A DNA stretch of 43,336 nucleotides from Chara braunii (GCA_003427395.1 BFEA01000386.1:992143-1035478); one strand, 5' to 3'. Positions 1-11,559 are shown, counted from the stretch's first letter. Notes: a model not told the origin generated them from the sequence alone. Program-made: numbers and translations.

Positions 1-416
1 CCCCCCCCACCTCATATCAATTAATCAATCAATCAATCAATCAATCAACCAATCAATCAATCAATGAATCAATCAATGAATCAATCAATGAATCAGTCAA
101 TCAATCAATCAATCAATCAACCAATAACTCAATCAATCAATCAATCATTTAATGAATCAATCAATCAATCAACCAATTAATCAATCAATCAATTTTTTTA
201 TTTTATTTTTACCCCCGGAACAAAAAAATAAAATAAAATAAATTGTTGTTTTTTTGAATGGGGGGGTACCCCCTGACACCCGACCCCCCCCCAACCCATC
301 CACCCCCTCAACNCCCCCCCGGAAGGTCACGCACGGAGGGCCCAAAGTCCGTACGTACGGGCCGTTCGGGCGCCGGGGGGCCCATACGTACGGACGGGCC
401 GTATCCGTATACACTG
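1..416. mobile_element. Right part of a hAT-like non-autonomous transposon (left end outside window)
   Basis: The segment holds an (ATCA)n core, A/T tracts with C-runs, then a cluster of CGTACGG-type words and their reverse complements (about 345-410). It ends in ACACTG at 411-416. Read from the minus strand the terminus is CAGTGTATACGG, the CAGTG start typical of hAT transposons. The internal order (TGAT/ATCA microsatellite beside a C-run, A/T tracts, GC-rich word cluster, CAGTG terminus) mirrors the well-bounded element at 41,544-42,348. No transposase is present. The left end and target duplication lie outside the window, so only similarity of architecture supports the call. Confidence 0.5.
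20..200. repeat. (ATCA)n microsatellite
   Basis: Imperfect tandem ATCA with occasional ATGA, ACCA and TTAA variants. The same microsatellite, on the other strand, lies inside the hAT-like element near 41.8 kb, so it may be part of the element rather than a host locus. Confidence 0.9.
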
Positions 417-429
417 GCATCCAGAGGCC

Positions 430-1260
430 GACAAGTCTCGCCGCAGCCACGGACCAATGAGAATACAGCTCCTTCGTCACACACTTGCCAGGAGCCAATG
501 GGATTGCCGCAAACACTTGGAGCCTCGTGGGCTACCTGGACGTGCCTAACTGCACCGGGCCCAGGCCACCGAGGCAGTATCTGAAACTGGACCTGGGCGC
601 AGATACTGGGGCCCGACTGGAAGCTACTGGAAACTCGCCCCGCCAGGCCCAGGGCACGACACCAGGGCTCACTTTCCATAAAAGAAAGTGAACGCCCAGC
701 AGCAGCACATTCTGGCCTGTGCAGGCAATGCGGTCATGCTGCTGCTCTCATGCACGAGCAGCTGCGCTAGCGCTGCTGAGGGCGCGCACAGGCATTGGAG
801 GTGAGAGGGGGCGCTGCGGTGGCAGCGGGCGCACGGCTGCCATAGCCGGGCTGCTGGGCGCAGAGTGGGTGTCGGCAGCGGTGGCCTTGGGGTGTTGGGG
901 ATGTACACTCCGGGAAGTCGAGGAGTGAGGTGAGAGGAGAGAGAGATACGTACCCTGGTGTCTGTGGGCAGTCTGCGTGGGCGATGTCTTCATGTACATT
1001 GGTCTTCAGCACTCAAGTGAATCCTGTTGCATGAACGTAGTGTAGGCTAGAGTAGGCTGAGTAGGATAGGCTGGGCGTTGAGCGCCAATCAGGAAGGTTG
1101 CCTGATTGGATACTATGTTGATGTGGCAAGAGGGTGTTGACGTCGACATTTGACTTCATTGTATTGCTCTTATTTGGTTGTATCTTGGTGCATTGTCCTT
1201 TCAGCGTGGTCACCTTAGAGTACAACTCTCTCGTGATTTTGCAGTTTGGATTTCTGTCTA
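430..1260 (+). repeat. Diverged solo-LTR-like copy related to the chromovirus LTR
   Basis: Blocks resemble the LTRs at 26,450-27,388 and 34,293-35,228 in the same order. CTTTCCATAAAAGAAAGTG (near 672) matches CCTTCCATATAGGAAAGTG in the LTRs; CTGGGCGTTGAGCGCCA (near 1071) matches CTGGGCGCAGAGCGCCA; GCTCTTATTTGGTTG (near 1167) matches GCTCTTATTTGGTGG. A GGGCCCAG-type block and a CATAGCCGGGCTGCTGG block also align. The copy is too diverged to place its ends. It could be a solo LTR or an LTR from a sister family; there is no internal retroelement region next to it. Confidence 0.45.
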
Positions 1261-1293
1261 TCGCTCTCTCTCATCGGCGGTGACTCCGTGATT

Positions 1294-1294
<1 letters not shown>

Positions 1295-1386
<92 letters not shown>
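1295..1386. repeat. (CT)n microsatellite
   Basis: About 90 bp of uninterrupted CT dinucleotides directly after the LTR-like block. Confidence 0.98.
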
Positions 1387-1389
<3 letters not shown>

Positions 1390-1852
1390 CCATCTGAATC
1401 CACCAAGTTCCCAGCATTCTAGGAGCGGATGTTATTTATGTCCATTGCCGCTACCCATGTTTGCTTGTTTAGGGATCCACAAGGCCCCTGGGGGTTTTGG
1501 AGTTGTTCGAATCCCCGCATTTCTTCTTCTCCTCGGCATATTGTTTTCTTCTCTCCCTACCTTCCATGTGGCATTCAGCGAATCCCAGAGGAAACGTGAA
1601 GTCAAGCCTTTACTGGGGATTTTGAGGGTCAGGCCCCACAGGTGGTATGTTCAGAAAGCATGAACCTAACGTAATCATGTCCATGTTCCTGCTTGTTAGC
1701 AACTTAGCATGAACTCTAATGAACATAGCACCAGTGGGGCCTGGCCCTGAGACTAGACCGTGCAGGAAAGTCCGTGTGAGACTGTCATGGAAATGATCTC
1801 AAACTTAATGAAATGGTTGTTTCAGCATGCTCGAGGGTTATGGCGTCTGACC
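1387..1852. other. Unassigned sequence
   Basis: No gene, RNA or repeat recognised. Short open frames here show no domain motif. Confidence 0.6.
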
Positions 1853-1941
1853 CACCTAGCAGGACACGTGTGCTTCTTTTTTATTTTTTTTATTTTTTTT
1901 CTTTCAATAAGAGACTCTGCACCTAGCAGGACACGTATGCT
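1853..1941 (-). mobile_element. Small T-rich insertion with 22-bp target-site duplication
   Basis: A 22-bp word, CACCTAGCAGGACACG followed by TGTGCT or TATGCT, is present at 1853-1874 and 1920-1941 with one mismatch. Between the copies lie 45 bp, mostly T with a few interruptions, ending AATAAGAGACTCTG. On the minus strand this is an A-rich tail preceded by about 14 non-A bases. That is the pattern expected if LINE machinery inserted little more than a poly(A) tail by target-primed reverse transcription. Confidence 0.6.
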
Positions 1942-2998
1942 AGAGGCATGCCCTGTTGCAAAGAAGGTGAAAAAGACGATGAAGGTGAAAAAGACGATGA
2001 AGGCCAAAGAAATCCCAGTGATTTTGGTGACAGACAAATGTAACCCAGCCAAAACGTGTCTTGGCATTACAGAGAATCGGGTGCAGATCGTGCACCTGTA
2101 TTCTGCAGAAGGTAGGGGGATTTTGACCAAGATATTTTCATCTCCCGCCAGCCGAAGTAGGCTATTTCTACAGTTTTGAGTTTTTGTGGGAAGAGGGGGG
2201 GGCGGGGGGGGGGGAGGGAACACGATCGTTGGCCACCACCCAGCGAGAATGATAGAGGCTATCTCCAGAGGTTTGGCAGAGGACATGATGTTTTGCCCAT
2301 ATGTGGGAGGTTTCCTGCCATACACACAAAAGAATTTAGCAAAAAACTTGGGACAAAAAAAAACGAAGTTTCGCCCGTCAAAGAAAAAAGGAAAAGCTGA
2401 AGTTTCAGAGACTCAGAGTGCCACCAGTCAAGCACCTGGATGACATCAGATTTTCATTCATGTCAAGACAAGAAGAAATCATTTCTGTTCTTTGTTTCCT
2501 TTGGAAAAGAAAGGCTGTCAGTTTGTGAAATGATTATGGGTATTGTACTTGATGGGTAATGCCCACGATTCATTGATCGCTTCGTACAAAGTGTCTGTCC
2601 TTTTACAACATCTCATGAGCCCTCGACAGGTCTTGAGCCGGCAATTTTCTATCATTACGGATCTTTTCTAATGTGCCCCCCTTCACACCCCGACACCCCA
2701 GCCCCAACCCCCTCCCGACCTCTCCCCCGTTTTCGCACCATCCGTGGGAGGCAGACTAAATGGATGGTGCAAAATAAACTTCTCAAAACCTATGCATAGT
2801 CGTAATAATTGATGATCCAGTAGTTCACATGTTCTTGGTAGTATCACGTTAAATTGAATGTCGTCATCCTCTTCATTTTTGAAGGAAGGGAGCAGACCTT
2901 TCAATAGGTCTGAAGCAAAAGGCTTAGTAAAGGAAACAGAAGCAGAACAACGGAAAGACAAAGCCTTCTTTTTGTCTCTCACAAATTGGAGGTTGCCG
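1942..2998. other. Unassigned sequence
   Basis: Contains a short tandem duplication of an 18-bp word (AAGGTGAAAAAGACGATG, about 1965-2000) and G-rich and A-rich tracts near 2190-2400. No coding motif is recognisable in either strand. Confidence 0.6.
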
Positions 2999-3072
2999 CT
3001 GTGTGTATGTGTGTATGTGTGTCTGTGTCTGTGTATGTGTGTGTGTGTGTGTGTGTGTGGGTGTGTGTGTGT

Positions 3073-3114
<42 letters not shown>

Positions 3115-3170
3115 CATGTGTGTGTGTGTGTGTGTTTGTGTGAGTGCAGTGTGCTTTTGTGTGTGTGCGC
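2999..3170. repeat. (GT)n microsatellite
   Basis: About 170 bp of GT dinucleotides with TATG and GGGT interruptions. Long Cys/Val or His/Thr reading frames across it are by-products of the repeat. Confidence 0.97.
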
Positions 3171-4208
3171 ACACATGTGTATTCCATTGGCACTGTGATT
3201 CTATTTGTGGAGAACAGGACAGCTGTTGTATGTAAAGCTGGCAAACTTCAAATTGAATTAAATTTGATGTTCATCATGCTGCTTCATGTCCAAATTTGCT
3301 CGTGTCTTTTTGTCTTTATTCCATGTTGGAGGTCATGTGTTTGAAAAAAAAAATCCGCAAATCCCGGGCTGAATGCAAGTTCCTAAACCCAGGTCCATCG
3401 AAGCGTCTCAACCCCAGCAAATAGCACTAGTGTACACTGTGTTGGCCATAGATGTTTTTTTTTGTTTGTTTTTTGGTGTAGATATGTTATAACAATCTGA
3501 TTCACTCCTTTTTGCCTTTTTCTTTTTTTTAAAAGGAGACTTCCATCCAACCAATGACAGATTTTCTGCACTATCACTTTTTAAGCACACCAAATGTTTA
3601 TGGCCGACCTATGAGTGGCATCATCTACCAGTGCAACAGAGGGAGTTTGCCGAGGACAAGTTTCCCAGTGTGGTATTATTTGCTTAAAAAAGGGAGGAAC
3701 TGCCAGAGTTCCCCATTGTCCAGGAACTGCCAGCGTTCCCTAGGAAAATGGGCCACTGCCGGGCAATGCTAGGCTGTCTGAATGCTGATGTCCGGTTCAG
3801 GAATGCCAAGACGTTTGTCAACCCCCACCATCCAAATTTGGAAGATTCATGACGGTGAAATTTTCAGTCAGACTGCGAATGTGTTTCTCAACATGCCTCG
3901 TACACATCTCAAAACTGGATCAATGCTGGTTCTGCATACGGACCACCAGACTCTGCATGCGAACATGGAGAGGGCTCAGCCTGTCAAAGAATGCAAACAT
4001 TTGTTGATGAAGGAGAGGGAGGAGCCTTAGGGGTGTCTGCACGGGGAGTTAGCGGTGTGATGTGCTGGCACCGTCATGTGCCCAGGCAAGGGGGCTCCAA
4101 TGCTGGTGGACTGCTGATTGGTGAACACCCACGTGGTGAGCTTGTGTATGCTTTGTGTAATATGCAAGGTCATACCGTTAATTGTCTTGGGGGTGTTTAC
4201 AACCCATC
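3171..4208. other. Unassigned sequence
   Basis: No recognisable gene. Contains T/A tracts (3450-3475, 3520-3540) and a short direct repeat, AGGAACTGCCAG-type (about 3695-3740). Confidence 0.6.
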
Positions 4209-4313
4209 AGGCAGGTGAATTGGGAATGGAGGGAAGGTTTGTGCCACTACTCACTGGCAAAGGCAGGTGAATTTCGGGGTGGGGGGAAGGTTTGCGCCAG
4301 GACTCACTGGCAA
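4209..4313. repeat. Two-unit tandem repeat of about 52 bp
   Basis: AGGCAGGTGAATT begins at both 4209 and 4261, and both units end in ACTCACTGGCAA. The units differ at several positions. Confidence 0.85.
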
Positions 4314-5229
4314 TTCTTAGACAGTAACGGGCAAGATAGCCAATGGGTGAGCTCTGCATGAGAGGAGTCGACGGAATGTGCTCTCAAGATGTCATTGAGG
4401 CAAAATGGTAATAGAATAATATAATTGTGTCACATTGCAGGTAGAGCTTGCAAAGGAGGTGGTTCAAAAGGTATGGTTTGAATTTGAATTCTTATATTAC
4501 ATTGTTTTCGATTTTAAAGAAAAGCCAGTTTTCTTGAGCAGCCGATTCTACGAGGGATCGCGCTCGCGCCATCCGGTTAGCGCAACGCTGCTCTAGACAC
4601 ACGTCTCGCGGCCCCGGCCGCCAGCGCCCGAGTTGGCGTCATCGAGGTTTCGACGCCGAGTGTTGAGAACGACGGAACGCCATGTCACCCCGAAGCCCCC
4701 ACATGACAGCCATAACCTTGCTGGCCTTAAACGGAGGACTACGTAGATGCGCCTTGCGCGTGCGCCCAGGCCGCCATTTCGTCCTGTGAATCGCGGGAGA
4801 AGCGAAACCTCCGCGAAGCAGCTGCGAGGTGTCGACGAAGATATTAGCGGACATCAGAGGAAGACATAATCGAGTGAGATCCCGTTTTTTATCTTACCTA
4901 TTTGGCCCAATCTAATGTGCTAACCCTCTCTAAAACTTCCTTCCCCTCTACTCACCAACAGCTCACCCACGAGCATCTATATCCATTCCCCTCTCTTACC
5001 GGCGACTCCCAGTCCATTTAACTAAACCTTCCTGACCCTCCTCTTCTCAACCCCTTCCCATTCCACATCTCACTCCCTGCAGCCACGCCACTTCAACTGA
5101 CCTCTCTCGGCTGTCTCCCCCTCCCTCTTACCTTTATCAAAGTCTCCCNCCCANCCCCCCNACCGCCNCTCGTCTCCCCCCATACCAACCCCCCCCTCCC
5201 CTCTCTGTCATCATAAGCTCCACCACAAC
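4314..5229. other. Unassigned sequence with a GC-rich block and ambiguous bases
   Basis: 4540-4860 is GC-rich without a recognisable coding motif. From about 4920 the strand becomes C/T-rich, grading into the repeat below. Several N calls lie in a C-run at 5149-5168. Confidence 0.6.
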
Positions 5230-7070
5230 CTTCTCATTCACTGTATCCATCTAATGCTCCTTCGCCATCGATCCTTCCCCCTCTAGAGCAATCCTCATCC
5301 CAATTTCATCTCGGCCCCATCCCGACCCTATCTTGATCCCATTCCAACCCCATTGTGACCATATTCCGACCCCATCTCGACTCCATCCCGACTCCATCTC
5401 AACCCCATACCTACCTCTTCCCAACTCCAACTATCCACATCTTCCCCTTTCCCACTCCACCCCAACCCCAGTCCGAGCTCATCCCAATCCTAACCCGATC
5501 CCACCCCGGATCCACCCTCAATCTCATCCCCATCCCAATCTCGTCCTTATCCCACTTTTTCGAGCCAACCCCGATCCTGCTATATCATCTCGATCCCCTC
5601 GCGAACCCACCCCGATCCCAGCTCGATCCCCCCTTTACCTTACCTCACCCCCATACCAACCCCATCTCACCCCCGTACCGACCCCATCCCGACTCCAACT
5701 ACCATCAGTCTATCCTCTCCCCACTCCACCCCGACTCCATTCCGACCCCATCCCGATCGCCACGGAGTTCTCCCCGATTCCATCTCCATCCCAATCTTGA
5801 CCCTATCTCCTTGTTCGAACCCATTTCGATCTAGCTACCTCACCTTGATCCCCTCTCGAATCCATCCCGGTCCCAGCTCGTCTTCCGCTCGACCTCACCT
5901 CGTCCCTGTACCGACCTCTTTTCAATCCCATACCAACCCCATCCCGATTCCAACTTTTCTACTCTCCCCTTTCCCTATTCCTCATTGATCCCACCTCAAG
6001 CTCTTATCCCACCTCAAGCTCTTCCCAACCTGAGCCCAATCCCACCCCGGATCCCACCCCGACCCCACTCCCATCTCATTCGCGACCCTATTTCACTGTC
6101 CGAGCCCACCTCGATCTCGCGAGTCTCATCTCGATCCCCCACAAGTGGTTAACGGGGACCCCCAACCTTTTCTCCTCTCGAATCCACTCCGATCCCACCT
6201 CCATCTCGTGAGTCTCATCCCGATCCCCTCTCGAATCCGCTCCGATCCCAACTCGACACTCACTCCCCCTCGACCTTACCTCGACCCCACACGGATCCCA
6301 TCCAGATCCCTGCCCGATCCCATATCGATCTCATCATCGACCACACCCCCACCCTATCTCGACCCCAGCCCGATCCCATCGCTCCCCCACCTCGATTCCT
6401 ATCCCAACCTCAACTACCCCCATACTCGCCTAGCCCCACCTCACCTCAACCCCAGTCCGAACTCATCCCAATCCTAGCCTGATCCTACCCCTGATTCTAC
6501 CCAGATCCCATCCCCATCTCGACCCCATCTCGACCCCATCTCAACCTCGTCCCCCTATCGGACCCTTCTCGCTCTTACCCCACCCCGATCCCAGCTCGAT
6601 CTCATTTTTAAATCATCTCATCCCCATCTTGTTCCCATCTCGACCCAATCCCGATCCCTTCTCGCCGTTCTCGGTACCATTCCGACCCCATCTTGACCCC
6701 TCCCTGACTCTATCTCGACCCTAGCCTGATCTCACCACAACCCCACCCCGACCCTATCCCGACCTTAACTGCTCGCTTTGCCCCTATACTCACTTCACCC
6801 CGATCCAATTCCAAAATCATCCCAGTCCCAATCCCAGCCCGATCCCTGTCGCCATCTGTCGAAAGACTCGAAACCACACTAACTATGGCGGACCAATTCA
6901 CATCTCCAGCAACTTCTTTCGAAACTAACCATACGTCGATCCCAATACGAGCCCGGCTTCACCCCTTCCTATCCCGTCTTCAGCCTCTTCCATCCTATTC
7001 CTACCTCGATCCAAATCAAACTTTGTCTCAGTCCTAGCTAAACCCCGTTCTTCCGATCGTACCCCCACCC
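5230..7070. repeat. C/T-skewed degenerate short-word repeat
   Basis: The plus strand consists almost entirely of C, T and A, built from words such as CCCCATCCCGA, TCCCATCTCGA and CCCCACC in irregular order. G appears mainly in CGA. All frames give Pro/Ser/Thr/His/Ile-rich low-complexity peptides in more than one frame at once, which argues against coding. It stops just before the LINE ORF1 start at 7140, so it could be a satellite or a repetitive 5' region of that LINE. Confidence 0.75.
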
Positions 7071-7139
7071 CAACAGGTCTACACACTTGACGAGATAGGG
7101 GGTAGATAGTAGGACTGGTCTTCCCCTGATCTAAAGAAA

Positions 7140-9946
7140 ATGACATCTTCGTCCCAAAATGCGGCCACAATGAACCCAAACACACTGGAAAGGTGTATCA
7201 ATGTGATTGATAACGAAGCCCTCAAATTTCGGGTTGACGGGACGAAGGTTTAAGGCATACAGACAACGGAAACACAAAAGGTGGATGGCAAAGAAGAAGA
7301 CATAATAGTTTGGAAGTATCCGGAAGAGAAAGTCATGGAGCTGGATGACTTGCACGAAAGGCATGGCGTGGTTTTTAACTTCACACGCAATGAAGCAGAA
7401 CTCCAACCTGCAGAGAAGAGAAAATGGGTGATTGAGACAATAAAAAGGGAACTGAAACTCAAGTAATCTGGCAAAACCTTCACACTGCAAAATTTGGGTC
7501 GTAACAATGTCTTGTCCTTGTTCATCCGGGAAGAACACGGAAAAGCAGCTGCAGAAATGCAATCCAGGAACTGCAACGGCTCAGTATGCACGATCTCCAA
7601 GTGGAAGAAATTGAACACCCAAAGACAAGACCCAGTGTTCTCAATGTCATACAAACAAACACTCTTAAAAGAGAACTTTTGGGTTCAGTTTGACAACATC
7701 CCACTTGGGTTCCAAGGCTTATTAGTGGACGGGCTAGAGAAATAGTACACAGCAAACAAGATCCTTAAATGGATCCAACCTGCCCCCGAATTTTCGGCCC
7801 CGCATTGCGGGTCGTTGACTGCAGTACTGGAAGTGAAAACGGACAGCCCCCTTGTCTTTCCACAGACATGGAAATTACGAATTGAAAACAGAATCGCGGA
7901 CATCAAGATCTCCACGAAAGCTCCCCAATCTCCTTTCGGTGCAGGGAGCGCGGCCACATGGGGACCGATCCCAATTGTCCCAAATACCCAAAGCAGCCAA
8001 AGGAGCGTAAACTCCTTCCTAATATGCTGGTCGAAGTGGAGGAGGCTCGGGGCATATGGTTTGTCGCAGACAGTAATTATGATGGTTGGGTTTTTTACGA
8101 CAATCTGGAAGAACCAGATTGGGTATGACACTACGTGGACAAGGAACCCATGGTAAAAAAACCGAACATTTTCCATCCAGCCGACAGCAGATGGCAGAAG
8201 AAAGGAATGGGGACAGTGCCAGCAAACCCAACAAAATTCAAAATCGACCCTCTCATCGACCCTCAAGTGATCAGAGAAGAGAAGGATTGGGAGGACTTGT
8301 TGTGGGATCTAGATGCAGTAAAGGAACAGGTAATGCAGGAATTTGACAAGGAAGCATCCAGCATTAGGAGCAGACTGAAAGAGTTGGAACAGGCATCTCT
8401 ACAGACAAGGGCTAAGACCCAAACAGAGAACAAACGAACCTTGAACAAAGAAGAAGGACATAAAATTATGGAGGGGGGTCTTAAGAAGAGAAAAGCAATT
8501 AACGCAAGGGGGAAATAGGAGATTGTAACCCAACCTGTTGGGGTTTGCCAAGGAGACACGGCTAACGTAGCAGGGAACGCTAGATCGAAAGCAGATGCAG
8601 ATGTGAGTGGTGTAGATGAGGACAGCTCTGCGAGGGAAAGTGAAAAGGAATCTCAGTGTTCTCTGCAGTGGCTCAAGGAGTATGTGGAGAGAGTCAAAAG
8701 GGAAAGGGCCACGCTTTTGACATTCGTGTAGCCTGTCTTAAACATGCAGAGAACGCCCAACTAATTGGCAAGAGAAGCATGTTTGGAGGGAATGGGAATT
8801 CAAACAATCAATTTGAGGCTCTCGGGAAAGTCAGGTCAAAGGAATTGTCAGAATATACGGCCTTCAGGTATGCAGAAAAGAAAAGGGCAAGAGAACAAGG
8901 CGTGAAAGAGAAGGACAAAACCATTCCTGGCTGTAAGGATGAACTCCAAAATCTGAGACCCAAGAAATGGAAATCGGGAAAGAACCTGAAGAAGAAGGAC
9001 AATGTTGCAGATCAAATGGAAATCGAGGAAGAATCAGGGCGCTCCCTACTCGAAAAAGAAGCAGCAGTGGTACTAGCCCAAACAGACAAACTGAAGAGGC
9101 TGAACGAGGAATATGCCCCAGAGTTTATTACAATTGAACACATCGCCAAAAAGGCAGCACCCCTCATGGAGGAGACCGCCAGATCTGCACGGATCACCTT
9201 GATGAACATTCGGCCGCTTATCGCAGCAAGATATGTGTCAAGGATAAGTGAGTGGTAGATTGCTACTGATGTATCCCTCCAAATCTTGGGTTTTGAGGAA
9301 AGTCAAAATGTAGCCGATATCCTCCGGGAAAAGGTAACCACTGCATACCCATTGGGGGTCTACGACACAATTCCAAATGAAACAGCACAAGAAGACACAC
9401 TCTCAAGCGGGTCAAGAGCAAGAGGATCAGCATGAGGAAACACCCACAGATTCAAGGAAACATCCAACCCACGCATTCACACCATTGATCATCAAGTTGC
9501 CGGAATCCACACAGTTGAGATCAGGGATGAGATGGAGACCCTGGAGAACTGTAACAACAGTCCCATACAACATTCTGGCAGGCTCAGGCCTGCCGGTGGA
9601 GCTAAACACCGTTTCAATCACAACCCTGGTCACAACTGGCACGTTGGAAGGGGATGGAGATTTAGACACTCGAGCATACGCGGTTGACTGGGACCAGTTT
9701 TTCAAGAGTGATGGATCAGACAACGACTCTTCGGGCTGGTTTTCGGATGGGGACTTTGAGGAAGAGGAAGGAAAGACGGAACAGGGGACAGATTTGGGAA
9801 AAAACAACGAGGAAAGCATAGGGCCATACAAGATGGATGACACTGGGTCGGCCTCACCCTCAAGGTCGATGCAGGACTCAGGAAGGTCCAACAGGGGAGA
9901 AAACCTGAAAGGAGGGGACACAGGTGGTCTCACTACCCCCTCTTAA
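7140..9946 (+). pseudogene. LINE ORF1 (gag-like RNA-binding protein), degraded
   Basis: The start is the ATG at 7140. The same frame runs to about 7930 with in-frame stops at 7251, 7464 and 7743. The N-terminal part contains FWVQFDNIPLGFQGLL, like the DUF4283-type domain of plant LINE ORF1 proteins. A frameshift then leads to a zinc-knuckle remnant, FRCRERGHMGTDPNC (about 7938-7982), where the first Cys of a CCHC finger appears changed to Ser. Downstream come a Glu/Lys-rich, probably coiled-coil stretch (8135-8518), a second charged region (8656-9258) and an acidic Ser/Asp/Glu-rich tail (9377-9946). In the family this protein coats LINE RNA. At least two frame changes and several TAG codons make it non-functional. 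Confidence 0.75.
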
Positions 9947-9996
9947 AGGACAACTGTTCGGTCTAGGATCTACAACCAACGTATAGGGTCGGCGCA

Positions 9997-10891
9997 ATGG
10001 AGGTCTTTAGGAAAACGGCCAACACAAGGGTTGTCCAGGATGAGTGGAGACACCAAGGGATTGTTCTTCGATGTTGGAACATCAAAGGCTTGGGGAATGT
10101 GCAGGAGAAGGAAGAGAAGATGTTCGACTTAATAAACAGTTTAACAGTGAGTAACAAGAAGGTAGCAGACATCATACTGCTACATGAAACTCATCTTACT
10201 GTATCTAGTGAACATACTAGAATCAAAAAGATGGTTGCAAGGAAGTTGGGAGGCATTGAGGAGGAAATATGGGCAGAAGACAGCACTTGAAGTACAAAAG
10301 GCACGACCAATGTCGACCATCTTAATACCAAACTCCTCTAGATTCCTCCGGGTTGGGGAGGTGTTGGTTAGGGAAGCCGATCATATCAACGGGAGATGGT
10401 GCTCTATGCATATGAAATGGAATGAAGAAGAGTTCTACGTGCTCAACATCTATGCCCCAAATGAACCCATGGAGAGGACCACCTTCATAACTAGCCTGGA
10501 CAGAAGAATTCGCCTGCTATCCCATGTATAGTGGCTGGACTAGAATGCCACTCTGGACCCTTCCATGGATCGTATATCCCGTTCACCTAACTCGGGCAAT
10601 TCTCAAGAGGCCCTGCCAATCCAAAAATTGATGTTAGATCATGGTCTGATCGACCCCTTTAGAACCATTCACCCGTCCACCAGAGCATTCGCATTAATAA
10701 AAAAGAACCATGCTCAACACACGGCTTTCTCACGAATAGATTACTTCTTAATCTCAGAGACATTGATGGGGGCAGTCAAAGACACACAGATACTACCCCT
10801 AGCCCCTTATCCAGGACCAGATCACAAGCCTATTGAACTGATAATTAGTTTTGAACAGTTGGTCAAAAAAGGGAACAACTTCACAAACTAA
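9997..10891 (+). pseudogene. LINE ORF2, APE-type endonuclease domain, degraded
   Basis: The N-terminal motif is LRCWNIKGLGN, followed by the catalytic-Glu region ILLHETHL. After a frameshift near 10,250 come FYVLNIYAPNEP (10,433 region), a remnant of the AGDWNATLD motif (10,530-10,560, broken by two TAG codons and a small deletion), FSRIDYFLIS (about 10,728-10,757) and PGPDHKPIEL (about 10,813-10,842), the C-terminal Asp-His motif. APE-like endonucleases nick target DNA to prime reverse transcription. The order and spacing match L1-clade ORF2 N-termini. Disrupted by at least two frame changes. Confidence 0.85.
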
Positions 10892-11273
10892 ACAACTCCA
10901 TATTATTGAGTCAGACTTTCCAAGAAGGGGTGAGGGATTGCTGGCAACGGCAAAGGAACCCTTTGCTAGCCACTCAGGATCGATGGGAATGGTTCCAAAA
11001 AAGCTATCTGGACCTTTCGAAGATGGCAGCAAAGCTCTCTAGAAATCTTTCATCCATTAGGAAACAAAGAAGGCAGACTTTGGAATCGGCGTTGAGGATC
11101 GCAGAAACCAATTTGAGTGAAAACGCTTCCTCCCAACTATATCTGGAAATCTTTGAAAAAGCCCGGGAGGAATTGGCTCTATGGAGATGGTGGGACCTGA
11201 AGGGTCTGCAAACCAGATCCAGAATGAATGAATACGAACTCAGCGAGTTAATGTCCAAACACTTTTTTGCACG

Positions 11274-11397
11274 CATTAAGGCGAACTCTCGGGTGAGCAT
11301 TATAGAGAGACTAAAGACTCTCTCACCCCCGGAGGAGACGATGTCCACTAGTGAAGATCTGTTAGGAATATCAAAAAGCTTCTACCAAGACCTATAC
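11274..11397 (+). repeat. First copy of an artificial 124-bp direct duplication
   Basis: Identical to 11,436-11,559. The two copies are separated only by the 38-bp adapter, so the duplication is almost certainly an assembly artefact. Confidence 0.95.
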
Positions 11398-11435
11398 CTG
11401 TCTCTTATACACATCTAGATGTGTATAAGAGACAG
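11398..11435. other. Mate-pair junction adapter retained in the assembly
   Basis: The 38 bp are the 19-bp Tn5 mosaic end CTGTCTCTTATACACATCT joined to its own reverse complement, which is the junction adapter made in Nextera mate-pair libraries. It is a perfect palindrome and is flanked by a perfect 124-bp duplication. Its central CTAG puts a TAG in frame with the LINE RT. The artefact totals 162 bp (54 codons), so removing it leaves the LINE frame unchanged. Confidence 0.97.
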
Positions 11436-11559
11436 CATTAAGGCGAACTCTCGGGTGAGCATTATAGAGAGACTAAAGACTCTCTCACCCCCGGAGGAGA
11501 CGATGTCCACTAGTGAAGATCTGTTAGGAATATCAAAAAGCTTCTACCAAGACCTATAC
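11436..11559 (+). repeat. Second copy of the artificial 124-bp direct duplication
   Basis: Repeats 11,274-11,397 base for base and continues into the true downstream RT sequence. Confidence 0.95.

Noticed and set aside
2683-3344. Long His/Thr-rich and Cys/Val-rich reading frames
   Set aside because: They are translations of the GT microsatellite on both strands, without stops because of the repeat.
5333-6477. Pro/Ser-rich frames resembling structural proteins
   Set aside because: Overlapping frames are open at once across a degenerate pyrimidine repeat, and there is no start context or domain.
11398-11435. Natural Tn5-like mosaic end or small palindromic element
   Set aside because: Exact match to the commercial junction adapter structure and a perfect flanking duplication, which real elements would not show.
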